A stretch of DNA of 64,000 nt from Agrobacterium salinitolerans. GTDB taxonomy: Bacteria > Pseudomonadota > Alphaproteobacteria > Rhizobiales > Rhizobiaceae. The DNA lies in NCBI RefSeq assembly GCF_002008225.1, contig NZ_MRDH01000002.1:1-64000 (forward strand), given 5' to 3'. Every line of letters starts with the position of its first letter. Within the stretch, counting starts at the first letter, position 1. Shown one piece after another: positions 1-11,170 of the stretch. The notes beneath the pieces were generated by a model that searched no databases, was not told the DNA's origin, and saw only the letters and a list, made by a program, of their open reading frames with translations. The position numbers were made by a program, and so were the translations under genes.

Positions 1-45
1 CTCATAACCTGAAGGCCGCAGGTTCAAATCCTGCCCCCGCAACCA
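1..45 (+). tRNA. initiator tRNA-fMet (CAT), 3' part only
   Basis: The window opens inside a tRNA. The anticodon loop CTCATAA (1-7) carries CAT, the T arm GCAGG-TTCAAAT-CCTGC lies at 18-34, and the acceptor strand, discriminator A and encoded CCA end at 45. The base at position 72 of the tRNA is A (window position 41), as in initiator tRNAs with an unpaired 1-72. The sequence matches the alphaproteobacterial initiator tRNA as I remember it. The 5' half, including the D arm, is outside the window, so the initiator call rests on the 3' half alone. Confidence 0.85.
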
Positions 46-65
46 ACGATCCCTGTGATTGCGCC

Positions 66-91
66 AAGCCCTTGCCACGCAGGGGCTTTTT
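66..91 (+). terminator. Rho-independent terminator of the tRNA
   Basis: AAGCCCTTG (66-74) pairs with CAGGGGCTT (80-88) through one G-T pair, with a short CCACG loop, and the stem runs into a T tract. It lies about 20 nt after the tRNA CCA end and fits an intrinsic terminator for it. Confidence 0.75.
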
Positions 92-212
92 GCGTTTCTG
101 GACTGATGAAAACACTTCAGGTCTGCGCCTGCAATGATCGGCCCGATTTCTAGCCTTTTGTCACCTGAGATGGTGGAAAAGCCGGATATGCGGGTTGTGG
201 GAACGCTCCAGG

Positions 213-1061
213 CTAAAGGCTGAGATCCGGAAGAACGGTGCGGATGTGGTTACCCAGCGCCCTGGCTGCTGAAGATGTCTGCGCGTCGGCAAACTCGATG
301 GCAATGCCGATCGTTGGTAGGGGTGGTAGCCCGTTTTTGACGATATGAAGGTCGGCTGGAACGGCTGTCCTTGTCAGCACGCTGATGGCGTGGCCGGAAC
401 GCGCGATTGCGATGAGGCCGGAAAGGCTGTTGCTGGCGAAGGCGACGCGGTAGCGGCGATTGGCGGTTTCCATGGCGGCGCACGCCGCGCGGTGATCCAG
501 CGTCACGGGCGCGGAGAGTGCGAGCGGCAGCACATCCTTGGCAAGGAGATCCGGCTCAGGCCTGTCCGCCACCCAGACGAAACTTTCCCTGCGGAGCACA
601 TCGCGGTGATCCGGATCGGATTGCGAAACCAGGGCCATGTCGATCTGGCGGCGCTGCAGGAGGGGACGCAATTCCGTCGTGGGCGCACAGACCATGCGCA
701 GGTCGATTTTAGGGTAGGTGCCGAAGAAGCCTCTTAGCAGTTCCGGCAGGAAGGCAATGGAATAATCTTCAGGGCAGCCAAGGCTGACGGTTCCCTGCAG
801 CGTCGCCTCGCCCATATCGGCAAGGATTTCGTCATGCCGGGCAAGCAGGCCGCTGGCATGGGCAAGCAGTCTCTCTCCCGCTGCGGTTACACGCACTCCA
901 GAACCCGTTCGCTGCAGCAGGATATGGCCTACCAGCCCTTCCAGCCGCTGCATCTGCGTGCTGAGCGCAGATTGGGTGCGGCCAATCTGCATTGCGGCGA
1001 CACTGATGGAGCCGGCGCGAGCGACGATGATGAAGTTCTTCAGCAGGGTGAGATCGAGCAT
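213..1061 (-). CDS. dgdR: LysR-family regulator, probable DgdR
   Basis: LysR-type transcriptional regulator. The winged helix-turn-helix fills roughly residues 1-60 (GSISVAAMQIGRTQSALST is the helix-turn-helix core) and a periplasmic-binding-protein-like effector domain follows. I start it at the ATG at 1061 (MLDLTLL), because LysR proteins begin only a few residues before this helix; an in-frame start at 1103 would add 14 unusual residues. It is transcribed away from the dialkylglycine decarboxylase gene at 1165, the same divergent arrangement as dgdR-dgdA of Burkholderia cepacia, where DgdR represses dgdA. The family is certain. The DgdR role is inferred from the neighbour. Confidence 0.8.
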   Translation of the reverse strand: MLDLTLLKNFIIVARAGSISVAAMQIGRTQSALSTQMQRLEGLVGHILLQRTGSGVRVTAAGERLLAHASGLLARHDEILADMGEATLQGTVSLGCPEDYSIAFLPELLRGFFGTYPKIDLRMVCAPTTELRPLLQRRQIDMALVSQSDPDHRDVLRRESFVWVADRPEPDLLAKDVLPLALSAPVTLDHRAACAAMETANRRYRVAFASNSLSGLIAIARSGHAISVLTRTAVPADLHIVKNGLPPLPTIGIAIEFADAQTSSAARALGNHIRTVLPDLSL

Positions 1062-1073
1062 GGTGATATCAAG

Positions 1074-1095
1074 ATTATCAATATCGGAGTATAAT
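1074..1095. promoter_or_regulatory. possible LysR binding site in the dgdR-dgdA divergent region
   Basis: Within the 103-nt gap between dgdR and dgdA, ATTAT (1074-1078) and ATAAT (1091-1095) form an inverted repeat around 12 nt, close to the T-N11-A pattern of LysR sites. The gap is AT-rich compared with the flanking genes. Suggestive only. Confidence 0.3.
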
Positions 1096-1146
1096 ACTAT
1101 CAATTGGACTGAGGGGGCAATGGGTGGTTATGTTTCCGCAAGATAA

Positions 1147-4597
<3,451 letters not shown>

Positions 4598-4601
<4 letters not shown>

Positions 4602-5332
4602 GGGGAAAGCTCGCCCTCGTCGGTATGCAGGACATAACCCTTGCCGCGCCGCGTCTTGATGTGGCGCGGCAGGTCGGGGTTTATCTCGATCTTGCGCCTG
4701 AGCCGCAAAACCAGCACGTCGACATTTCGGTCGATATAACGGTCGCTTTCCGAACCCAGCCTGTCGAGGATCTGGGAGCGGCTGACGGGCTGGTTGGGTG
4801 TTTGCGCCAGTATTTCCAGCAGCGCGAACTCCGCAGTCGTCAGCGTTCGGCTATGGTCGCTCAGGCAGACCGCCCGGCGGGCGTCGAGATCGATCGCCCA
4901 GTCGCCAAGGCACAGCGCCCCGCGCCCTTGATCGCTGTCCTTGTCCTGTTTCAGCGAAGGGATCGTTCGCCGCAGGACGGCCTTGATCCGGGCGGTGAGT
5001 TCGATCGGTTCGAAGGGTTTGACAACATAATCGTCGGCGGCCGTTTCCAGACCGAGAACCCGGTCAGCGGCGCTGCCGGCGGCGGTGACCATGACGATAC
5101 CGATGTCGATCTGGCTGCGCAGCCGCTGGGCGAAGGTGCGTCCGGACGTGCCGGGCAGATTGTGATCGACGAGCACAAGCTGCATCCTTTCGCGCGCCAA
5201 TATCTCGTACGCCTCCTCGGCGGAGCGCGCGCAGGTGGGTAGCCAGCCCTCCGCCTCAATGAGGTCCGAGATGAGCTCGGCCATATCCGGATCGTCCTCG
5301 ACGATCAGAATGCGAACCTTCTGATTAAGCAC
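4598..5332 (-). CDS. OmpR-family response regulator
   Basis: A 244-aa regulator with receiver (about 8-120; acidic pocket EDD at 12-14, phospho-acceptor D56 in LVLVDHNLP, conserved K in VVKPFEP) and a C-terminal winged helix (about 145-238; ends in TRRGKGYVLHTDEG). The start is a GTG at 5332 preceded by GGGAGG. It is the first gene of the pair with the kinase at 2496-4601. Divergent from the ABC importer genes, it is the obvious candidate to activate them through the 5333-5541 region. Confidence 0.9.
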
Positions 5333-5402
5333 TGCACTTTCCTCCCATCACCATCATAGGCATGGCAGCGGCGATCTTCAAAGGCTCGCTGGTTATCGCT
5401 GC

Positions 5403-5429
5403 TGTCATAAATGTAATATCTGTAATCTT
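5403..5429. promoter_or_regulatory. three 9-bp direct repeats, candidate response-regulator site
   Basis: In the 209-nt divergent region, TGTCATAAA (5403-5411), TGTAATATC (5412-5420) and TGTAATCTT (5421-5429) follow each other without a gap and share TGTMAT. Tandem direct repeats are the usual binding pattern of OmpR-family regulators, although their spacing is normally 10-11 bp rather than 9. Confidence 0.4.
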
Positions 5430-5541
5430 GTTCGGCGGTGCGGTGAAAGATTGGTAACCATTCTTCGATTGCGGTGCGGGCTGGATGTGACATGCTGTTG
5501 GTGGAGACTGGAACGGGGAGGTTCCAGGCAGGGAGGCTTAA

Positions 5542-6570
5542 TTGAAAGCATTGACCGCACTTGCGGCGAGCATGGTCCTATGGCTGTGCGGCGCAGGGCA
5601 TGGCATGGCCGAGCCGAAGTTGAACGTCCTGTGCGGCGTCGACGAGGCCTGGTGTTTGACCATGAAGCAGGCTTTCGAAGCCAAGACCGGTCTCGAGATT
5701 TCGATGGTGCGAAAGAGCACCGGTGAAATCCTCGACCAGATTCGCGCCGAACGATCCCATCCCACTGTTGATGTCTGGTGGGGCGGTACCGGCGACACCC
5801 ATTTGCAGGCCGGCTCGGAAGGGTTGCTGGATGAATACCGGCCCGTCCACCAGCAGGATTTGTTGCCCTGGGCGCAGAATTTCTCGGTAATGTCGGGATC
5901 GCGGTCTGCGGGAATTTATGCTGGCGCGCTGGGTTTTGCCTATAATTCGGAACTGCTTGCGAAGAACAATCTGCCGGCGCCGACCTGCTGGAAGGACCTG
6001 GCGAAGGATGTCTATCGCGGCCATATCCTGACCGGCAATCCGAACTATTCCGGTACGGCCTTCACCATGCTGGCCACCCTCGTCCAGCTGTTTGGCGAGG
6101 AGGAGGCTTTCGGTTTCATGGCGAAACTCAACCAGAATGTCGTGAGCTATACCAAGGTGGGCGCTGCGCCCGTCAAGGCGGCGGCGCGGGGCGAGATCAT
6201 GATCGGGATTTCCTTCATGCACGATGCCGTGACCCAGAAGATCGAAGGTTTTCCGCTGGTCATCGTCGCGCCGTGCGAGGGCACCGGTTATGAAATCGGG
6301 GCTGTGAGCATCGTCAAGGGCAATCGCAATTCGGCCCTTGCACAGGATTTCGTGGAATTTGCGCTGAGCCCGGAAGGGCAGGCGACCGGGGCCCAGGCCG
6401 GCCAGAACCAGGTGCCTTCCAATGCCCGGGCGACATTGCCGCTGACCGCACCTGACATATCGATGATCAAGATGGTGGATTACGATTTCGCCACCTTCGG
6501 ACAGCCGGAAGAGCGAAGTCGGTTATTGAGCCGCTTCGACAGCGAAATCCACCCCACCCAGACCCAGTAG
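5542..6570 (+). CDS. ABC importer substrate-binding protein 1 (AfuA/FbpA type)
   Basis: A periplasmic binding protein of 342 aa with an N-terminal signal peptide (hydrophobic to about residue 24, AGHGMAEPK). It starts at TTG 5542, five nt after GGGAGG. Family 1 features include MVRKSTGEILDQI, TVDVWWGGTGDTHLQA and PCEGTGYEIGAVSIVKG. Two cysteines (CGVDEAWC) near the mature N terminus may form a disulfide. It is clearly a paralogue of the next gene. AfuA-type proteins include ferric-iron, hexose-phosphate and phosphonate binders, and I cannot tell which this is. As the gene nearest the divergent kinase, it could serve as the sensor's ligand carrier. Confidence 0.85.
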   Translation: MKALTALAASMVLWLCGAGHGMAEPKLNVLCGVDEAWCLTMKQAFEAKTGLEISMVRKSTGEILDQIRAERSHPTVDVWWGGTGDTHLQAGSEGLLDEYRPVHQQDLLPWAQNFSVMSGSRSAGIYAGALGFAYNSELLAKNNLPAPTCWKDLAKDVYRGHILTGNPNYSGTAFTMLATLVQLFGEEEAFGFMAKLNQNVVSYTKVGAAPVKAAARGEIMIGISFMHDAVTQKIEGFPLVIVAPCEGTGYEIGAVSIVKGNRNSALAQDFVEFALSPEGQATGAQAGQNQVPSNARATLPLTAPDISMIKMVDYDFATFGQPEERSRLLSRFDSEIHPTQTQ

Positions 6571-6681
6571 GGCAAAAACCAACATCCCGAAGAGACAGCG
6601 CGTGCTGCAAGACGCCGCGACCGGCAGCGCCATGTCTGCGCGCGGCCCAAGAATTCAGACGCAAGCTACAGGAGGATAACC

Positions 6682-7707
6682 ATGCGACTGACGATATTTT
6701 CCACCCTGCTTTTTGCCGGCACGGCACTCAGCGCCGTTTCCGCGCAGGCGGCGGGCGAACTCAACCTGATCTGCTCGGCCGATGTCGTCATCTGCGAGCA
6801 GATGAAGGGCGATTTCGAAAAGACGCATGACATCAAGGTCAATATGGTGCGCCTGTCTTCAGGCGAGACCTACGCCAAGGTTCGCGCGGAAGCCCGCAAT
6901 CCGAAGACAGACATCTGGTGGGCTGGCACCGGCGATCCGCATATGCAGGCGGCATCCGAAAACCTGACGCTCGAATACAAGTCGCCGATGCTGGACCAGT
7001 TGCAGGACTGGGCCGTGAAGCAGGCGGAAAGCACCGGTTACAAGACTGTCGGCGTTTATGCCGGTGCACTTGGCTGGGGCTACAATACCGAAATCTTCAA
7101 GTCCAAGGGATACAAGGAGCCGAAGTGCTGGGCCGACCTGCTGGCGCCGGAGCTAAAGGGCGAAATCCAGATCGCCAATCCTAATTCGTCCGGCACCGCC
7201 TATACAGCGCTCGCGTCGCTCGTGCAGATCATGGGCGAGGATCAGGCGATTGATTATCTGAAGAAGCTTAACGCCAATATCTCGCAATATACCAAGTCGG
7301 GTTCTGCGCCGGTCAAGGCGGCGGCGCGCGGAGAAACGGCGCTTGGCATCGTCTTCATGCACGATGCGGTGGCGCAGACGGCGGAAGGCTTTCCGGTCAA
7401 GTCCATCGCGCCGTGCGAAGGCACGGGCTACGAGATCGGCTCGATGTCGATCATCAAGGGCGCCCGCAATCTCGACAATGCGAAGATCTGGTACGACTGG
7501 GCGCTGAAGCCCGAAGTCCAGTCGCGCATGAAGGACGCCAAGTCCTTCCAGCTTCCCTCCAACAAGACGGCGGAAGTGCCGAAGGAAGCGCCGAAGTTCG
7601 AGGATATCAAGCTCATCGACTATGACTTCAAAACCTATGGCGATCCGGCCAAGCGCAAGTCGTTGCTGGAGCGTTGGGACCGCGAAGTCGGTGCGATCGC
7701 AAACTGA
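6682..7707 (+). CDS. ABC importer substrate-binding protein 2 (AfuA/FbpA type)
   Basis: A 341-aa paralogue of the preceding protein with the same block order: CSADVVIC near the mature N terminus, MVRLSSGETYAKV, KTDIWWAGTGDPHMQA, SGSAPVKAAARGE and PCEGTGYEIGSMSIIKG. The signal peptide is about residues 1-23 (AVSAQAAGEL). It starts at ATG 6682 with an AGGAGG ribosome site. A hairpin separates it from the permease gene, which would favour higher levels of binding protein than of membrane parts. Substrate is unknown, as for its paralogue. Confidence 0.87.
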   Translation: MRLTIFSTLLFAGTALSAVSAQAAGELNLICSADVVICEQMKGDFEKTHDIKVNMVRLSSGETYAKVRAEARNPKTDIWWAGTGDPHMQAASENLTLEYKSPMLDQLQDWAVKQAESTGYKTVGVYAGALGWGYNTEIFKSKGYKEPKCWADLLAPELKGEIQIANPNSSGTAYTALASLVQIMGEDQAIDYLKKLNANISQYTKSGSAPVKAAARGETALGIVFMHDAVAQTAEGFPVKSIAPCEGTGYEIGSMSIIKGARNLDNAKIWYDWALKPEVQSRMKDAKSFQLPSNKTAEVPKEAPKFEDIKLIDYDFKTYGDPAKRKSLLERWDREVGAIAN

Positions 7708-7742
7708 TCTGAACCACTGATCTGAACTCAGGCGACAGGCAT

Positions 7743-7761
7743 CCCGGCTTTTTAAGCCGGG
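7743..7761 (+). promoter_or_regulatory. intercistronic hairpin between binding protein 2 and permease
   Basis: CCCGGCTT (7743-7750) and AAGCCGGG (7754-7761) form a perfect 8-bp stem with a TTT loop and no following T tract. Such hairpins in ABC importer operons often stabilise the upstream binding-protein mRNA or reduce read-through into the permease. Confidence 0.55.
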
Positions 7762-7805
7762 GTGTCCGCCACTCTTTCATCGGCATGAAACAAGCGAGGT
7801 CGGCC

Positions 7806-10037
7806 ATGACACGTGGCAATCGCAGGCTGGACATCGTCCTGGCGCTCGGGGCTTTTGCCCTCATTCTTCTCCCCTGGTATCGCATCGAAGGCGGCTTTTT
7901 CAGCTTCCGCTGGCTGTCCGGATTTTTCTCTTCGGCCAGCGATGCGCCCGGTGTGCTGCAAATATTGTCCTATGGAAAACCATGGCTCGTCGGCATCGTC
8001 CTCTTTTTCCTTGCCGCGTGCCTTGTTCGGCCGATGCGTGATCCAATGCGGCGTGGCGGGTTGCTTGCCTTCATAGGCGCCGCCGGTCTCTTTTTCCTCG
8101 CCTTGCAGGGGCTGGCGATCGGCTTCAGCGGCTGGACCTGGACGGCGAGCGAGAACCTCTTCGGCATGCTTGCCGACGGCCAACCCTCCATGGGCGCCGG
8201 CGCCGTCGTCATGTCGCTTGTCTTCGTGCTTCTCTTTGCCTTCGGGCTTGCAGAACGCGGAGTCATGAAAGGCGACGCCTTTGTCGTCGCCGCCATTTCT
8301 GTTCTGGTCTTCCTCGTCGCGGTTTTTGTCTTCTATCCGATCGGCAGCATGCTGATCGCGTCCGTTCAGGATTTCGACGGCTCCTTCAATGCCGATGGTT
8401 TTATTCGCAATATTCAGGATCCCGGCATCTGGAGCCTTGGCTGCGTTACGGGGGAAGAGCGTTGCGGCGTTGCCTGGCGCACGCTGTTTCTTGCCCTGAT
8501 GACGGCCTTCGGTTCGACCGTGCTCGGTCTCGGCTTTGCTCTGATCGCCACCCGCACGCGCTTTCCTTTCAAGAAGGGCCTGCGCCTTCTCACCGTTCTG
8601 CCGATCATCACGCCGCCTTTCGTCATCGGACTCGCGTTGACGCTGCTTTTCGGCCGTGCCGGTGTTGTCACCGAATGGCTTTCTTACCTCTTCGGCATAG
8701 AACCGGGCCGCTGGCTTTACGGCATGACCGGCATCTGGATCGCACAGGTTCTGTCCTTCACGCCTATCTCGTTTCTGGTGCTGATCGGCGTGGTCGAAGG
8801 CGTCAGCCCGTCAATGGAAGAAGCCTCTCAGACGTTGCGCGCCGACCGCTGGCGCACCTTCTGGCGGGTGTCGCTGCCGCTGATGAAGCCCGGTCTCGCC
8901 AATGCCTTCCTGATCGGCTTCATCGAGAGCATGGCGGATTTTGGCAATCCGCTGGTGCTCGGCGGCACGCATGGCGTGTTGTCGACGGAAATCTTCTTTG
9001 CCGTCGTCGGCTCACAGAACGATCCGTCCCGCGCTGCGGTTCTGGCGATCATCCTGCTGTGCTTCACGCTTTCGGCCTTCCTTGCCCAGCGCTTCTGGCT
9101 GGCGGGCAAGAATTTTGCGACGGTGACGGGCAAGGGTGACAGCGGCGCGCATATCGCGCTTCCGCGTGGCCTGTCCATCGGCGTCCACGCTGTCGTCGTG
9201 CCGTGGATGGTCTTCACCATCGTTGTTTATGGCATGATCCTTGTGGGCGGTTTCGTGAAGACCTGGGGTCTCGACAATTCCCTGACCCTAGACCACTACG
9301 TCCGCGCCTTTTCCATCAGCTTCTCCAATGGCTCGATTGCCTGGACAGGCGTTGCCTGGAATTCGTTCTGGACGACCATGAAGATCGCATTGGTTTCCGC
9401 ACCGCTGACCGCCGCCGTCGGTCTTTTGACCGCCTATATCATCGTGCGGCAGAAATTTGCCGGGCGGAACCTCTTCGAATTCGCGCTGATGATGAGCTTT
9501 GCCATTCCCGGCACGGTCATCGGCGTCAGCTACATCATGGCCTTCAACCTGCCGCCGGTGGAAATGACGGGATCGGCACTCATCCTCATCGCTTGCTTCG
9601 TGTTCCGCAACATGCCGGTCGGCGTGCGCGGCGGCATTGCGGCGATGAGCCAGCTCGACAAGAGCCTCGACGAGGCTTCGCTGACGCTGCGGGCCAATAG
9701 TTTCCGCACCATCCGCAAGGTCATCCTGCCGCTCTTGAGACCCGCAATCACGGCCGCGCTGGTCTATTCCTTCGTGCGCGCCATCACCTCCATCAGCGCT
9801 GTCATCTTCCTCGTCAGCGCCGAATACAACATGGCGACCTCCTATATCGTCGGCCTTGTCGAGAACGGTGAATATGGGGTGGCGATCGCCTATTCCTCCA
9901 TGCTGATCGTGGTGATGATCACTGTTATCACCGGCTTCCAGCTCATTGTCGGCGAGCGTCGCCTGCGGCGTGAAAACCGCGTCGCCGGCCTGCCCTCTGC
10001 TTCCTCCGTTCCTCTTGCCCAGGAGAAAACCGCATGA
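7806..10037 (+). CDS. fused double-domain ABC permease (FbpB/AfuB type)
   Basis: One polypeptide of about 743 aa carries both membrane domains of the importer. Two cytoplasmic EAA loops are visible, near residue 338 (EASQTLRADRWRTFWRVSLP) and near residue 622 (EASLTLRANSFRTIRKVILP), each inside a block of about six membrane helices. Extra hydrophobic segments fill the first 200 residues. The ATG at 7806 has GCGAGG six nt upstream; an in-frame ATG at 7785 lacks a ribosome site. Its stop overlaps the ATPase start by 4 nt. Fused permeases of this kind are typical of the ferric/AfuABC family. Confidence 0.88.
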   Translation: MTRGNRRLDIVLALGAFALILLPWYRIEGGFFSFRWLSGFFSSASDAPGVLQILSYGKPWLVGIVLFFLAACLVRPMRDPMRRGGLLAFIGAAGLFFLALQGLAIGFSGWTWTASENLFGMLADGQPSMGAGAVVMSLVFVLLFAFGLAERGVMKGDAFVVAAISVLVFLVAVFVFYPIGSMLIASVQDFDGSFNADGFIRNIQDPGIWSLGCVTGEERCGVAWRTLFLALMTAFGSTVLGLGFALIATRTRFPFKKGLRLLTVLPIITPPFVIGLALTLLFGRAGVVTEWLSYLFGIEPGRWLYGMTGIWIAQVLSFTPISFLVLIGVVEGVSPSMEEASQTLRADRWRTFWRVSLPLMKPGLANAFLIGFIESMADFGNPLVLGGTHGVLSTEIFFAVVGSQNDPSRAAVLAIILLCFTLSAFLAQRFWLAGKNFATVTGKGDSGAHIALPRGLSIGVHAVVVPWMVFTIVVYGMILVGGFVKTWGLDNSLTLDHYVRAFSISFSNGSIAWTGVAWNSFWTTMKIALVSAPLTAAVGLLTAYIIVRQKFAGRNLFEFALMMSFAIPGTVIGVSYIMAFNLPPVEMTGSALILIACFVFRNMPVGVRGGIAAMSQLDKSLDEASLTLRANSFRTIRKVILPLLRPAITAALVYSFVRAITSISAVIFLVSAEYNMATSYIVGLVENGEYGVAIAYSSMLIVVMITVITGFQLIVGERRLRRENRVAGLPSASSVPLAQEKTA

Positions 10038-11095
10038 TTTCCGTAAAGCCCGGCTCCGTCACCTTTCAGAATGTCCGCAAGACCTTCGGCGCCTTCACCG
10101 CCATTCCCGACCTGTCGCTCACCATTGAGCCCGGCACGCTGGTGACGCTGCTCGGTCCCTCCGGCTGCGGCAAGACGACGACGCTGCGCATGCTGGCGGG
10201 CCTCGAGCATCCGACCTCGGGCCGTATCCTCATCGGCGACAAGGATGTGACCATGCTGCCTGCCAATGAGCGCGATGTCTCGATGGTCTTCCAGTCCTAT
10301 GCGCTTTTCCCGCATATGACGGCGCTCGACAATGTTGCCTACGGCCTGCAATCCTCCGGGCTGCGCAAGGCGGAAGCGCGGGAAAAGGCGGAAGAGGGTT
10401 TGAAGCTTGTCGGCCTTGCCGGCATGGGGCATCGCCTGCCCGCCGAACTTTCCGGCGGGCAGCAGCAGCGTGTCGCGGTCGCCCGCGCTCTGGTGCTCGA
10501 GCCGCAGGTTCTGCTGCTCGATGAGCCGCTTTCCAACCTCGATGCCCGCCTTCGCCGCCGGGTCCGCACGGAAATCCGCGAATTGCAGCAGCGGCTTGGC
10601 TTTACTGCCGTCTATGTGACGCATGATCAGGATGAGGCGCTGGCTGTTTCCGACCGGATCATCGTGATGAAGGATGGCGAGATCGCTCAGTCGGGTGCGC
10701 CACGCGATCTTTACGAAGCCCCGGCCTCCGCCTTCATCGCCGATTTCATGGGTGAGGCGAATGTCGTCGGCTGCGAAGTGATCAGCATTGAGGGTTCGGA
10801 CGCACTGATCCGCGTTGGCGGCATCGATCATCGGGTTTCGGCGCGCAACGCAAAACCCGGCCCGGCGAAACTTGCTGTGCGTCCCGGCTCGATTTCCATC
10901 GGACAGCTTGGCGGGCCGGGCCTTGCCGGCCGGGTGCTGCACAGCGCCTACCTCGGCGGTCACGTCGAATATGAGGTGGAAACCGATATCGGTACGCTTT
11001 TCATTGTCGACCATGCCGTGGAGACCAGCCTGCCGGCAGCGAGCAATGTGACGCTGGGGTTCAAGAACAGGGGCATTGCCCTGATTCAGGCTTGA
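10034..11095 (+). CDS. ABC importer ATPase
   Basis: A 353-aa ATPase with Walker A GPSGCGKTT, Q loop in MVFQSYALFPHMT, signature LSGGQQQR, Walker B VLLLDEPLSNLD and H loop VYVTHDQDEA. A C-terminal TOBE-like domain of about 100 residues (VRPGSISIG) follows, as in FbpC/PotA/MalK proteins. It begins with an ATGA overlap on the permease and closes the operon of two binding proteins, permease and ATPase. A strong terminator follows 30 nt later. Confidence 0.9.
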   Translation: MISVKPGSVTFQNVRKTFGAFTAIPDLSLTIEPGTLVTLLGPSGCGKTTTLRMLAGLEHPTSGRILIGDKDVTMLPANERDVSMVFQSYALFPHMTALDNVAYGLQSSGLRKAEAREKAEEGLKLVGLAGMGHRLPAELSGGQQQRVAVARALVLEPQVLLLDEPLSNLDARLRRRVRTEIRELQQRLGFTAVYVTHDQDEALAVSDRIIVMKDGEIAQSGAPRDLYEAPASAFIADFMGEANVVGCEVISIEGSDALIRVGGIDHRVSARNAKPGPAKLAVRPGSISIGQLGGPGLAGRVLHSAYLGGHVEYEVETDIGTLFIVDHAVETSLPAASNVTLGFKNRGIALIQA

Positions 11096-11124
11096 AGCCG
11101 CTCCTGCACTCAGGATTACATGAC

Positions 11125-11153
11125 GACAGAGGCAGATTTGTTCTGCCTCTGTC
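11125..11153. terminator. bidirectional terminator hairpin
   Basis: GACAGAGGCAGA (11125-11136) and TCTGCCTCTGTC (11142-11153) form a perfect 12-bp stem with loop TTTGT in the 75-nt gap between converging genes. It can serve both the ABC operon and the converging demethylase gene. Confidence 0.7.
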
Positions 11154-11170
11154 CGTCGGGAGCGCCGGTC

